Shown here: one piece after another, positions 13,364 through 26,150 of the stretch
How positions within the stretch are numbered: the stretch's first letter is position 1
Layout of the letters: each line of letters starts with the position of its first letter
DNA from: Galerina marginata
Taxonomy: Eukaryota; Basidiomycota; Agaricomycetes; Agaricales; Galerinaceae
Length of the DNA: 64,000 nt
Direction: 5' to 3'
Assembly: GCA_023014335.1 (NCBI GenBank)
Contig: JAECYW010000017.1
Coordinates: 372,001 to 436,000 of the forward strand
Position numbers and translations under genes: made by a program
The notes under the pieces: generated by a model
Seen by the model: only the letters and a program-made list of their open reading frames with translations
Told to the model about the DNA's origin: nothing
Databases searched by the model: none

Positions 13364-15175
13364 TACCCCTTGTACTTCCTTTCCTCTTTTTTGGACAATG
13401 ATCGATCGGGTCGCTCCTGCCTTTCTGATCCCAAAGCTCCCACCAAACGCGTTGCAATACTTCAAAAAACAGTAAAATAAAGTGAACCACAGCTTTCCCT
13501 ACGGTGAAAAGAAACCTTTGACTGCTGCGACTACCACTGCATTTTTACTCCTAAGTCTGTGAGTTGTGGATACCGACTGGACACAGAGGTGGTTACCGTC
13601 ACCACGACTGCTTTACGTCGCTCTCGGAGTTGCTTGGAGTTGCGCATCAAGGGAGTGTCAATCTGACAATGGTAAATTACTGTCAATATGTCAACAACCA
13701 GCAACCGCAAAGCAGTTTCTCTGCTACGAACTGCAAATCCGTCAGGGGAATTGTTCCGCCAGAATTGAGCTCCTAACATAACGAGAGTACTTAGAGGAAG
13801 AATGTGCTCGTTATTCACAAAACAACTGGCAGATTTTACCCTGAAAACCTCCTAACTCGAAGCGACCCCACTATGTCGCTTCAATTGATACTTATCAGCA
13901 TCATAGAGCAGCAAATATCTACTTATCTGATGAAAATGTTTTCTGAATGGCGGGTAAATGGATTTAGTTGGGGTTTGTAGGGGTCTGTTCATCAATCCAA
14001 CGTTCTCGGGTAGCTTGAATAGGAGAATATCTCGCGAGCTATACACATAGAATGGTTGACTTCGTGCGCTACTGATGCTTCCGAAGAACGATGTCCAAAC
14101 CCAGGGGATGTGGCTCTGTTGGGTACTTTATCCACGAATCAGAAGATAAGAAAGTAGTATCGTCTACCTTCTGAGTCCCTATTGGAGAGGTAGCGGGAAG
14201 TGGCGGTTCCGAGGAACTTCCTATGAAATTTGGTACCCAGCCTATCACGAGCTCGGATCTTTGAAGCTTGATGGAACAAATTAGATGATCGCTGGAAGGT
14301 ATCACAGTAAGTCATCATCTGAACGCCTGCTTGGACCTACTGAGGCCCACTGCAACTCGTCAACGGTGCAAAAGCGAGAATAATATAAACGACCAGATAC
14401 ATTCATTTGTACATTTTAGGGTATTTCAGCAGTTGGCTTCCAAAAGAACTTGCTCTGCCAGTTGGCGCACTCTTACGAAAGAGCCATGGAGTTGGCAATG
14501 GAGAATGCCATTTATACAGCTCATATCTGCAGAAAAGTCACCGGGCCCACGGTAGACTCCAAGAAAATTAAGAGTAGCGTGTCGATCGCACGTAAGAGCC
14601 ACGCAGAGGAAAGTGAAAGAGGCACCCTATTCCTGCTTTGGAGCCGTTAAACTTTAACGGTCATGAGGACTCTGATGATCCCCTTACGGGGTCATGGGTT
14701 CATGCAAGAAATTTCATAACTGGGGAAAGGTCGGAAAGCCAAGACTCAGAAGTCGCCCAGACAACATTCGGTGACCAAGGGCCTCGGTGCCTCGATCCTT
14801 TCGAATTCCTGGGCACCTTTGGTGAACGAACACAGAGAAAATTTGCATCGCTAAAAGTATGACGGATATCAAGGTGGAGTAAGTATTTTTGAGCTGAATG
14901 ATAAGGTGGACCTTGCCACGGTTGACGAAGCTTGGGCATGACATGGCATGTATGGCAGATCCATAACAATGTACACTGTGAAGCGTTTAGGAGGGATGAA
15001 CAGCACCAGATCCAGCCTCCAAGCCCTTCCAAGCTTCATCGTGTTGCCCAAACGATTTTAAAACGGAACACGGAGGAGATTAGAGGAGATTTGCAACATT
15101 TGTGAGGGGCGGTGATGGACGTTTTGATCAAAATAACTGATCAAGTGACCGTGCAATAAACCGACAGCTCGACGT
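13364..15175. other. Intergenic, no supported gene
   Basis: About 1.8 kb with only short overlapping frames on both strands and no splice-consistent coding structure or recognisable motif. It separates the receptor-like gene from the second U1 cassette. Confidence 0.5.
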
Positions 15176-15200
15176 CAAATGGTCCGTGCGCACGAGGCAG

Positions 15201-15208
15201 TATAAAAG
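15201..15208 (+). promoter_or_regulatory. TATA box of U1 candidate, copy 2
   Basis: TATAAAAG lies 33 bp before the predicted RNA 5' end at 15234, the same spacing as in copy 1. Confidence 0.6.
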
Positions 15209-15233
15209 CGAGCTTTGCTCAAATGAACAACTC

Positions 15234-15406
15234 ATACTTACCTTGATGGCATAAGCCCCTTCAACTACCTGGGTTTGTGGGCCATGGAAATCCCCCATAG
15301 CACGGCGACCTTGTCCTCAGGGGGTGTTTGTGGCTTGTATGGGCTCAGGCTCATGCACCGTCTCAATATTTTCCAGTCCTGCTTCGGCCACTCTGGCTGG
15401 GCAGGC
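15234..15406 (+). ncRNA. Probable U1 spliceosomal snRNA, copy 2
   Basis: Base-for-base identical to copy 1 from ATACTTACC to GCAGGC, with the Sm-like site at 15365-15373. Identity limited to the promoter and predicted transcript, with unrelated flanks, is what recent duplication or gene conversion of a functional RNA gene would leave. The missing U1-70K loop motif is the same caveat as for copy 1. Confidence 0.62.
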
Positions 15407-15627
15407 TCTCTTTTTTTGTCTTTTCTCCGGCCTAACCCTAACCTTATGGCACAGGGTGAATAATTATATAATCCTAATTTGGTACATATTTCCTATTTAA
15501 GATATATCTAACATCCCCTCATATGAAAAACGAAGATGTTTCCCAGAAAAATGATAATATACAAAAAAAGTAAACCATGATATTATTGACAAAGAAAACA
15601 AGAGGCGGAAAAACTTCCAAATCGACA

Positions 15628-16584
15628 TCAGCTTGATGTTTCGTCATCTTCACCCAATTCGAAGAAGTCATCCTCCTGAACGCCCGCCGACCTGCTGAGT
15701 TGCATTTTCATAACAACAGTGGCACCTTGAGGCCACTTCTGGGCTCGCACTTTTCCACTCCTATGCTGAGTAACCAACTCCAGTTCTGGTTCATCTGGTA
15801 AGTCACCATGTTCCATTTGTTCTTGTATCCATTTCCGAACACCTTCACGCTCTTGGCTCGTCCTCTTAGCATCTGCATTTGATGACGGCGACGCCTCTTC
15901 ACCCTTTCTGACTTCAGGTGGAAAAAGAGAGATATATTTCTTTGCCTTGGGATAATGCTAAAACAGCCAATTGAGTCATCAGTCACCAATAGAGGTCTGA
16001 AAAGACTACGCGCAATAGACGCACCAGGATATAGTTGAGATCGACGCGAAACTCGTGCAATTCAGAGGAGAGTTTGGTTTTATCTGATTCATCCTCAGCA
16101 GATTCTAAACTTTTTTTCGTCCGGACCAGTTTACGGGTAACTTTTTGGCGCTCTATGGGATGAATATATATTTGTTTCTTGAGCATTGAAACATGAAAAG
16201 TCGATAAATATTCACCGAAAAATTTGACCTTATGGTATCGCACTGCAAATGCGCGTTCCTTTTTTGAGACCTCGGCTTGATCTAGTTCTGCCTCCAGTGC
16301 CTTCAGCCTTCTTTCGGTCTCAACTCGAACATCGGCTGCCAGATTATCCTAGGGAAATATGTCTGCGTTTAGAAAGAGTCGATCCAGGTGCGACATAACA
16401 AATTAACCTTTCCGAGTAGTCTTCTGGTCTGCCGCAGCGCAGCCTTGACCTTCTGGACACCAGGCGCCGTACTTGACTCTTGCTCGTGGTGGTTTCGGTG
16501 ATGATGACGTTTGGGATTTGACTTGACTTTAGACGACGAAGCCTCAGCATTTCTTTGGTCATCTCGCGTTCGTGAAGGTGGCAT
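15628..16584 (-). CDS. EFG1: rRNA-processing protein EFG1
   Basis: Nucleolar factor of the EFG1 family, needed for early 18S rRNA maturation. The ATG at 16584 gives MPPSRTRDDQRN and a basic His/Arg-rich N-terminus. The family core follows: VQKVKAALRQTRRLLGK, an intron, then DNLAADVRVETERRLKALEAEL, RAFAVRYHKVKFFGE, RQKVTRKLVRTKKSLES and LHEFRVDLNYIL, predicted to be mostly coiled coil. The C-terminal part is HYPKAKKYISLFP and an acidic end, GEDDETSS, with the stop at 15628-15630. Introns lie at about 16349-16405, 16144-16212 and 15958-16015. It is divergent from ELP1 with 209 bp between start codons. Confidence 0.88.
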
Positions 16585-16793
16585 CACTAGAACTGGCTAA
16601 GAATCGTTGAAGAAATCGGCGAGTGGGATGCCATCGAAAGTTGACCGAAAGTTGTTTGCACGGAAGAGTTTGGCAACCGCCGCGATACCAAACAACACCT
16701 TCCAATCTCGATCATCGCGTTCGAGACCCTGCAATGTCCTTCAACGTCTTAACAAATTCTATCTTATTCCTTCGTTGTCGGTTCCGATAAATA
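16585..16793. promoter_or_regulatory. Divergent promoter shared by EFG1 and ELP1
   Basis: Only 209 bp separate the two start codons, so both promoters must lie here or overlap the 5' ends of the genes. No clear TATA box is visible. Confidence 0.5.
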
Positions 16794-19700
16794 ATGCGAA
16801 ACCTTACGCTGATCTCCTCATGGGCTTCTCACATTCCATCTGCCAACATCACCGCGACCACTTTTGATCTCGACGAAAATGTGATCTATGTCTCATCTGA
16901 ACGCGACAATTTGGATGGAGAAGTTGAAGTTGAACTATGGAAAATAGACCAATCCCAAGGATTGAACAAGCCGCCCGTATGTCAAACCGTCTACTCTCCT
17001 TTGTCCTGCCATCCTGACGTTGATTTAGTCTACTCCCGAATTGGCAGCAAATTTTCGAACAGTAGCGTCTTCCAATGGACTGGGTACTGCTCAAACAGTG
17101 ACTCTTCAGTTTCTGGCTGAGACTCGGAAAATTGTTGCTATTATGCGTGGTGGTGATGTTATCGTGGTTTCGATGGAGGAAGCAGACGCGTTGGTATGCC
17201 TTTTTGGATGAGTCACCGATATCTCTGTTCTCATTCTGCACAGTCTGAAATAGAAGGAACGTTTGAGTCTGGGATACTAGCAGCGTCTTGGAATCCTGAT
17301 GACTCTGTCGTGGCTATTGTCACAGGTAAGCGTTCATAAATGCTTCTTTAAAACTAATATTGATTTTGGTCAAAGGCGAACACAAACTTTTGATCTTGAC
17401 ATCCACATTCGACGTCCTCTCAGAGGCGCCTCTTTACGTCGCAGAATTCGGAGAAGGTATGTTTGAAATTTATATCTTATTGCACTTTCCCAACCCAATT
17501 TGTTGAGACCTTACCAGATGCACCCATCAATGTTGGCTGGGGATCTAAACAGACACAATTCCATGGTTCCTTGGGGAAAGCCGCTGCGCAGGCGATCACC
17601 AAAGATCAAAGTCGGCATAAGCCCTGATGACGACAACCTTCCTCGGATCAGTTGGCGAGGAGATGGGGCATACTTCGTTGTTTCGTCGCTCTCTCCCAAT
17701 AATGTACCCACCACAGAGCCGCACAGGACAATCCGAGTCTATGACCGACAGGGTACCTTACAAACTACCTCTGAAGAAGTCGCTGGATTAGAGCATACCG
17801 TTGTGTGGAGGCCCTCTGGCAATTTGATTGTAGGAACGCAGCGGTTCGGTTTTGAAGGCGGAGGGTCGGGTAGAGAAGGTCGTCATGACGTGATATTTTT
17901 TGAACGCAACGGACTGCGACACGGAGAGTTCAGTCTGATGGTCGACCAACTGCAGGTAAAGGGGAAAGGACCTGAACATGGGCGAGATCGAAGATGGGGG
18001 TACAAGGTTCGGGAGTTGTCTTGGAATTCCGATTCAAATGTTCTTGCAGTTTGGATAGAGGGCGACGAAGGTGATATAGGTGAGAATCCCGCCCTTACGA
18101 GCGAATAAAGCAACTAATTGTGTCTACCCGAGCCCAGTTCAGTTTTGGACGACAGGAAATTATCACTGGTGAGATAGCATCCTTCAGTGCCGGAATGAAT
18201 TCTTAAACGAATTTACAGGTATCTGAAACACGAGATTGCTGCTCCATCGTCATCTCCAAATGAACCTGGTCGTTTTACTTCACTTCATTGGCACCCCGAG
18301 CTGGCTCTACATGTCACACTCACAACGTCTTGTACGTCTTTTCCTAACATGTTATTTCGGTCTTACAGATTTCATATGCAGCCAACATGATACAGCGGAT
18401 GTATTCATGGGATACCTTCATCTCCCAATCCCTTCCTCCAAACGATTCAGGAGCAGTCGCTGTGATCGACGGATGTACGCTCTTCACCTTATTCCAAAAC
18501 ATCTGTCGTGCTCAAAGAGATGATAGCTGCCATCCTTCTGACACCATTCCGAAGCCAAAACGTCCCTCCACCAATGTCATCCTTCCAACTACCTTTATCT
18601 CCAGATCCTTCTTTGCGTTCATTGACAACCCCTGCTTCAACCCCGATCTATATCACTTTCTCGCCTGAAAATGATGCCATGGGTGTTTTATGGGAACACG
18701 GGTATATCGAAATCTGGGACCTGAAGATGAGGCTCTCTCCTGGCCCGAGTAAAATCATGGACCCCTCAAAACTCTGGGCCGGCGGCCTTGGCGAGAGAAC
18801 CGATGTTCGCTGGAGACAATTGGCTGTTAAGCTTGACGACTCGTATACCGTCACTGCTCTCGGCACTGACCCCGTAACCGGAAAGGATATAGTCTCTGTT
18901 TTCAACATCAAAGATGGTCCCACCGCCGAGACGGTTTTCCAGCTTCCTCGTCAGAATTGTCGCTTAGTTAATGGAACTGTCGCGAATACGTATCAAGGTC
19001 CTGATGGCGAGATTTTCCGATGTCAGCGTGCAATTCCTATCGTTACCACCAATTCTAACCCTGAACCTCAATAGTTTCCCAAGAGGAGGAAATCCTCACT
19101 CCAATTGCACTGTTCTCGGAATTCTGTGTTAACGCCTACGAGGTCGTCGTCCCACCCAGTGGGACAGAATTCGCTGAACAAGTGTTGTATGTTGGCCTCG
19201 CAAAATCTGGCAATCTTTACGTGACAAGGTCGGAAGAGGACACGAGAACAACATCGACCAACGCAACATCGCTTGCACTTGCCTCAGGTTTCATCATTTA
19301 TACGACGAGCTCACATGAAGCCATCTTCGCACCCATTTCAACCCTCCCAAAACTGTTCGAACAAGAGGAGGGCACGACGAAGGAGATTCCTGCGGAGTGG
19401 CCTATTCGGAAGGTGGAACGAGGGTCAAGGATAGTGGTGGCCGTTCCTAGCACCATGAGTCTCGTACTCCAGATGCCAAGAGGCAACCTGGAAACTATTA
19501 ATCCTCGGCCGCTTGTGATGGATGTAGTGAAACAAGACCTGGACGCGTAAGTGCCCTATCTTTGTGTACAAAGGGTGCCTTTTGTGCTAATATGCTTGCT
19601 TGCAGAGGCAATTATCGCAAAGCCTTCTTTTCTTGCCGTAAACACCGCATAGACCTCAATGTAATTGTCGATCACAGCCCAGAAACACTATTGGAGAGGA

Positions 19701-22036
19701 TTTCGTCGTTTGTCGATCAGATCCCTGAAGTGGAACATTTAAACTTGTTCCTTGCATTGATTGGGTGAGCTGGGCTACTTCTCCTTCAACCTGGTGCTAA
19801 TTTATGTCATAGACGTGGAACTAACTCGCCAGAGTTTATTGCTAGAATCTGTGACGCCTTCCGAGATGAACTGGAAAAGCGGGATTTGACAAAATATGTC
19901 AACTCGGTATTAACTGCGCATGTGGTGAAAACTCCGCCTGATCACGAAGCTGGTTTGGGGCTCTTGCTCCGTCTACGAGGTGCTTTTAGTTTGAATAGAT
20001 TATTGGCTTTTCCGGCGACTAACGGAAAGAGCGCAGAGTCCGATCCCAGTATAGTGGAAGAAGCCGTGAAATACATTATCTTCCTCGTCGACGCTGACAA
20101 GCTCTTCGATACTGCCCTTGGAATGTACGACTTCTCTCTCGTCATCATGATTGCTCAGCATGCACAGAAGGTATGCAGGTTGAACGTACAAAAGAGAACT
20201 TAGCATTGATGTTCCACTATTTTTATCCAGGACCCACGGGAATACCTTCCCTTCCTCCGCGAACTGCGCGCATTGGATACATATTACCAGCGTTTCCGAA
20301 TCGACGACCACCTGAAACGTTATGACAAGGCTATCAGGAACTTAAGCCTCGCAGGTCCGTAGTGTTCGCATCTCGTAATCATTTGGTGGTTCCTTATGTT
20401 ATTCATGTTATTCCGCACTTAGGTCCGGAGCGATTTGAAGAGGCTGTTTCGTACGTTGAGCGTCATCGATTATTTGAACTGGCTATTTCTATTTGGAAAG
20501 GCACGGAGCAGTACGGTGTAGGTGGTATTCTGCATGCTTAGTGTTTCTTTGTGGCTTATCGCCATGTTTTCAGGATATACTGAATGCATATGGCGACTGG
20601 CTCTTCGAAAGACGAGAGTTCAGACAAGCAGCGGCTGGTATGTTTTTCCACCATTCAGATTCATCCCGATTTACTCACATTCGAGCAGTGTTTGTCGAGG
20701 CGCAAAAGACGCATAAAGCAATGATGTCACACGAAAAGGCTCTTGAGTGGCAGGAATTGTTCGATATAGCAGTGCTAAATGGGATGCCCGAGGAAGATCT
20801 GATCGAAATGGGTTATCGCGTGGCAGGTTTGTGTCTTCCTTATCTTTCTCAATAGTATCGCCGATTATGTGTTGCAGAGGAACTTTCGTCCAAGAAACGA
20901 CACGCAGAGGCTGGGCGGGTTTTGTTGGATTACTGTCAAGATGTTCGAGAGGCTGTAATTGCACTCGTCCAAGGCAATGGTTTCTCTGAAGCTCGGAGAA
21001 TTGTGAGTTCACGTTGAAATCTGTCCCGCATCTTTTCTGTGTGATCTAAAACTAAGTTTAGATCAGCTTGAACGCCATGCCAGAATTACTCAAAGATGTC
21101 GTCTATCCTGCGTCTCTAGAGACGCGGGCCCAGATTGCAGAAGACATTGGGGAGATGAGGGAACAAATCAGGAAGCAAGTTTCCCGGCTGCGCGAGCTTC
21201 GTGTTAAGAAGATCGAGGAACCTGGTGAAATGTTTTGATCATTTTAACTTAATTATGGCCAACTCACCCGGTACCTTATTCGACAGATGCGTTCTATGGT
21301 ATTGACGACAATCCGGCCCTCCAAAATGTGGACGTCATGACTGATGTATCGATGGCTCCCACCGCATTTACGCGTTATACGGTTGCACCCACGGCTGCGT
21401 CTCGATCATCATGGTAGGCATGCAGATGACCTGATACTGTACTCATCAGATTGGACTTACAATTTCAACCCGAAAATAGGCGGACATCGCGTTCGAAACG
21501 AAAGATGGAAAGGAAAGTTGGATCAGGGCGGAAGGGCACAGTCGACGAAGAAGAGTATCTGCTCCGATCCGTTAGCAAGCTAGTCGAGAGATTCGTGACT
21601 ACACAAGGTTAGATTTTTCTCGTCGCCAAGTTGTTTGGATGTTCACCAAGAAACTTTGCACCTAGGCGAAGCACGTAGCTTGTTACCGCACTTGTTTCAA
21701 TTCAAGGACGACCATCGTAAAGAAGGGTTAGAGCTGCAACGGGACGTTGGTGATTTTGAGGGAGAGCTGAAGGCTGCCCTGGAAGAGATCTGGGCCCGAC
21801 CTCCACCCGAAGATGACGGCGAGGCGATTCCGGATGGCTGGGCGGCGAGGATGGCAGAAACGCGAGAAGAACAAGGCGGTAAACCCGCTGGACAAGGTGC
21901 CCAAGCCCGAAATTTCCCAGTCGAAGGATTGGCGGGTGAATTTGTTGGACCTAAAATGAAGCCGCTTCCGACTCCGAAGCACCGGTGGATAGACGGCAGA
22001 TCCGTGGACGTTTTGGGTCTTAAATCGCGTGCATGA
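16794..22036 (+). CDS. ELP1: Elongator complex subunit 1 (ELP1/IKI3), with an apparent frameshift
   Basis: Scaffold subunit of Elongator, which modifies wobble uridines of tRNAs. The start [10 protein letters not shown] at 16794 matches the family's MRNL opening. WD40-type propeller pieces follow: [94 protein letters not shown] and [18 protein letters not shown]. Then the alpha-solenoid: [18 protein letters not shown] and [16 protein letters not shown]. The C-terminus has the basic tRNA-binding stretch [18 protein letters not shown] and [20 protein letters not shown], ending at 22036. More than ten short introns are present. At about 17597-17620 the frame of [15 protein letters not shown] runs into a stop (17626-17628) while the frame of [16 protein letters not shown], one base off, continues the protein. 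No intron there repairs it. Confidence 0.88.
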
Positions 22037-22508
22037 AAGATATTCGACGTGTCCTCATCACAGAAACGCTCGTGGCTAGGACATGTATACAAATTGCACA
22101 TGGAGGTTGAATTGATTTGTATCTTGCACAAAAATCTTACTGATTGCCATCGCAACGATTGAGAAAGAGGACCATCACGTGAAACAGCGAGGTTCAACTT
22201 CAAACGCGATGGGCTGGATCAAGTTGGATGCTCAGGTTAGCCGTGTACAAGGAAAGGGTTCTGGGAGATTTCGGCCTGATAGCGCTGCCGATATCACATC
22301 TGCTGTAGTGTGCAAAAAAATAAAAAATGAAACTTGCTTCAAGTTCCGTCCCTTTAATAGTTGGAGCCTCCGGCATTCACGACTAGAGTTCCATTTTCTC
22401 CTTAGATCCTGTCATAAGCATCAACAGCTGTCATCACAACACACTTCGTCAAAGTTATCATTATAACCGACTTTCTATCCACTGTCTTCGTTCACCGACA
22501 CCACTCGA
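22037..22508. other. Intergenic between ELP1 and the F-BAR gene
   Basis: Carries the ELP1 3' end and the promoter of the F-BAR gene. No further gene is seen. Confidence 0.5.
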
Positions 22509-24320
22509 ATGGCCGCTCGACCGCAACAGCAGTCAGCAACATCTCTCGCGCGATATGCGTCCGCAAGGCAGCCAGACGTCGATGTTTTCAACGGAAGTAC
22601 GTCCACAGACTTCTGCAACTCGTTTTGGGGGTTGGGAGATGCGGGTCCGAACATCATGTTCGCCCGAATGCGAGGTGCATCTAAGACGACGGATGAGTTG
22701 CGAAACTTCTGGAATGAAAGGTGCGTTCGCACATTCTATTATCACTATCAGGCAATCTAACCAGGCACAGATGCATTATCGAGGAGGAGTACGCTACCCG
22801 ATTGGCCAAGCTAGCCAAAGCGCCCATCGGGGGCGACGAGATTGGGTGCGTTACCTCCTGTTGCGTTTTTCTCTTTCAATAACCTATGTCGCGACAGGGA
22901 ACTGCGCAACTCACTCGATACTCTACGAATCGAAACCACTAAGCAGGCTGAAAGCCATTTGGAACTAGCTCATCAAATACGGCTCGACATTGAGGGGCCG
23001 ACTGCTGAATTTCATCAAAAGCAAATTACTCATCGGCGGACCGTCCAAGCACCATTGGAAAAAAAATTCAAAGAGAAACAAGTTCTCGAATCTTATGTCA
23101 AGAAATCACGGGAGAAATACGAGGCGGATTGTGAACGCGTTAACTCATACACAAAGCAGGCGACGTACATGCAGGGTACCGACTTGCAGAAAGTGCAGCA
23201 GAAACTACAACGGACAAAGCAGACTATGCAAGGGAACGAGAGGGATTTCGCCAAGTTTACCAAGGACCTAACGGACACGCTACCGATGTGGGAGCAGCAA
23301 TGGAAAGACTTTTGCGACTCGTGCCAGGATTTGGAGGAAGAACGCGTGGATAGAATGAAAGATATCATATGGGCATACGCCAACAGTATCTCTACTGTCT
23401 GTGTAATTGATGACCAGGTAAAGTCGGCAAAAATGTCTTCCTTGATGACCGCTGCTGACCTTCTGGACCATTGCAGTCTTGTGAGCGTGTGCGCACTGCT
23501 CTGGACAATCTCGACTACGAAAAAGACGTACTGAACTTTGTGAATGAATACGGCACCGGAAATTCAATAGCTCTCCCAGCCGAATTTGCGCCATCCAACG
23601 GTCTCCTAGAACCCCAACCACTTCCTCCACCCATAACTCGAACAGTCCAACATCAGCGAATCTGCCGTCGAGAAACTCCTGCATACAACAGTGATGCCGC
23701 TCAACTAGACATTGCTTCGAATGACACCAGCCCACATCACTCGGACCATGTTAACGGCGATACGCACTCTTATCACGAGGCTGCCTCCTATACAACGCGC
23801 ACATCTCCCCCGCCCACAAGTCCGCCCACCCAACCTATACCACCAATCCCTCCCATTCCTGATGCTTATGCCTCCGCTGCCTCTACTGTCTTAGCCTCAA
23901 CTACTATAACGCACACAGGCAGCCGACCTTCCTCATCTGCGAGGCACAACAGAGAATCACAGCCCTTACCCCTGCTGCCCGAAGGCAGTTCAGCACGCGG
24001 TCCAGAGCGGTCACAAACGCCGCCGCCGCCACTCCCAGTGCACCAAGGCAATCGCATCCTGTTCTATGGTGCGTTGATTATCATCCTTCTGTAAAGAGTT
24101 GACCATTCTGATATCTTCCTTCTATGTTATTTTTGGTGCAGTGAAAGCGCTGTATGACTACGCAGCCACCATCGACGAAGAATTTGATTTCCAGGCGGGG
24201 GATGTTATCGCAGTTACAGAGGCGCCGGATGATGGGTGGTGGAGCGGCGAACTGCTCGATGAGGCGAGAAGAGAGGAGGGAAGAAATGTGTTCCCGAGCA
24301 ACTTCGTGTGCTTGTTCTAG
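22509..24320 (+). CDS. F-BAR and SH3 domain protein (Cdc15/Imp2/Hof1-like)
   Basis: Membrane-bending scaffold of the kind that organises the cytokinetic ring and septum. The ATG at 22509 gives MAARPQQQSATS. The FCH part follows (DFCNSFWGLGDAGPNIMFARM, TTDELRNFWNER, then EEEYATRLAKLAK), and a long coiled-coil F-BAR body (ELRNSLDTLRIETTKQAES, MWEQQWKDFCDSCQDLEEER, RMKDIIWAYANSIST). A Pro/Ser-rich linker rich in PPP/PPIPP leads to a C-terminal SH3 domain: VKALYDYAATIDEEFDF, GDVIAVTEAPDDGWWSGEL and FPSNFVCLF, with the key ALYDY, WW and PSNFV positions all present. Introns lie at about 22721-22771, 22839-22897, 23418-23477 and 24067-24141. The order F-BAR, linker, SH3 matches the fungal Cdc15 family. 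Confidence 0.87.
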
Positions 24321-26150
24321 CTTGTTGTCGTTCTACCTATCCATCTTCTAGGGTGCCTGGTTGGTTGTGGGTGTGTTGCGCAAGTCTATGCGTTGCGGTG
24401 CTTTCTGCTTTCGTTCGGCCGAAGGTCTCCTCCTTTCTTCTTTGACCGTTAACGCGAATTGAACAATTTTTAGTCTGATATGAATTCTCTTCCTTTGCTT
24501 CATCCAATCTGATATTTTTTTGTTCTGTGGATCGGAATTTTTTCTCTTATACTCACAAAAAGGGTGGATTTATTACATTTGCTTTAATTATAATAACGGA
24601 CACTTCTTTTTGTCTCCCAAATACAATCTTTTCCAATACTTGTAAATAGGTTTTACTTATGTTCGAAAAATAACTAAATAAGTAGACTACTCTATAAATA
24701 TCACACCAGGCTCAGGGCCAGAGGATTGGGGAGCCCGGAGAGCGCCCAGACCCTGCAAAGGACTAATCAGGACCAATAAGTTGGCGAGGCGGCGTGGCCT
24801 CGTCAGAAATATCCTTAACTTTCCCAAGAGTAGATGACCTTACGATTAGCTCACCTATCAATTATCAAAGATACGTCACCCGACCCAGAGTACGCTGTAA
24901 ATTGCGCGGCCTGGAAGCCGCATGTGGGTTAGGGGATTCCATAAATAAGCGCCCACATAGGGAAGTCGTCTCCCATACTCCTGGGCGGCATGGAAGACAC
25001 GATTTTTCTCTGGCGAGATTTATGGGCTTGGTATTCTTCAGTTGGGCTCGCATTGGCGCCGAATAACGCGGTGTGCCAGTGAGGCACTTCACGACGTGGT
25101 CAGACGACCGCATTTAATTTGAGCAGGCGGTCTGGGACGGAGAGTAATGGGCAGCGGTTGTTTAATTAAGTACTGATCCCATCCAAGTATACATATCTGA
25201 GGGCTTTGAAAGCGTAAAAGAATTTCATTAAAGTGCACCAGAGACTTGGCAGGACGAATCCATGTATTGATTTAAAGGCCAGTTCTTATCTGATACCCAT
25301 CTGTATTCGTTCACACCCGTGAAGTTCTTGGATCAAGTCTCAAGAGGCAAAGGTCACTTCCCCAATTACCATTAAGTACGACTGCAGGAAAGAAACTCGG
25401 ACATAGTCAAGGGACTATTTTTTTTGGCTGCAGCGACGACGCGTAAATGCGTCGATCGTAGTCGCTCCGTGATTATCAGGACACAGAGGCCAAGGTGACT
25501 CAGCTGGCAGCAACATGACTTCGATATATACATAGTCACAGTTGGCCAAGAATCACCCAGACTCCTCTTCGCCCTCGACCCATGACAATTTACTGTGTCG
25601 GATCTATCCCAAGTCTCTAGAGAATCAGGCTTGCATGCAGTGCAGTTGGTTTGCTATCATGCGCGGTCATTATCGGCTTTTATGGTTGATGCCTTTGCGT
25701 GCAGACCTGAGTGGTAGATATAAGCACCTGGAGATGTTTCGGAAATGACCAGAGGGAACGGGCAACTTACTGTACCTTTAGTAAAGTCATTACATATGTC
25801 GTTAATCTACGAAATGAATTTAATGAAGGCATCAAAGATGCCGCCTTTTATTTTTGAACTTCATGTAACCATTGCAGGAGCTCGAGGTTATGGCGTACTT
25901 GACGTTTGAGTGCAGGTCCGTGTCCGATATTCGTTAGAGCTTCCAATGGGTCAGCTGAAGTCTCTCGTAACAGACGACAATCGATCTGAAATTCCCCATA
26001 GCATGATTCCCGGATTGACGAGAAAAGCCGGCAACCTAGATCTTATTCCTCGTCAGGCAAGGGATCTTTCCCAGTGGGCCGGGGTCCTCAACGGGGAACC
26101 TTTCCCCGTCCTAGGGTGGTCAGTCGCCGACTTCATACGTAAAGCTGTAA
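24321..26150. other. Gene-poor intergenic region
   Basis: Holds the 3' end of the F-BAR gene (AT-rich to about 24700) and then DNA with only short frames and no coherent exons. No repeats, TIRs or RNA genes stand out. Confidence 0.5.

Larger units (their letters stand above)
15176..15453 (+). repeat. Direct repeat copy 2 (snRNA cassette)
   Basis: Second copy of the 277 bp cassette, 5.3 kb from copy 1 in the same orientation. The T-run is one base longer and the following GTCTTTTCTCCGG differs slightly from copy 1. Confidence 0.9.

Noticed and set aside
9875..15453. The direct repeats as LTRs of one retrotransposon
   Set aside because: There is no TG...CA border, no primer-binding site and no gag/pol between; the interior is a membrane-protein gene on the opposite strand.
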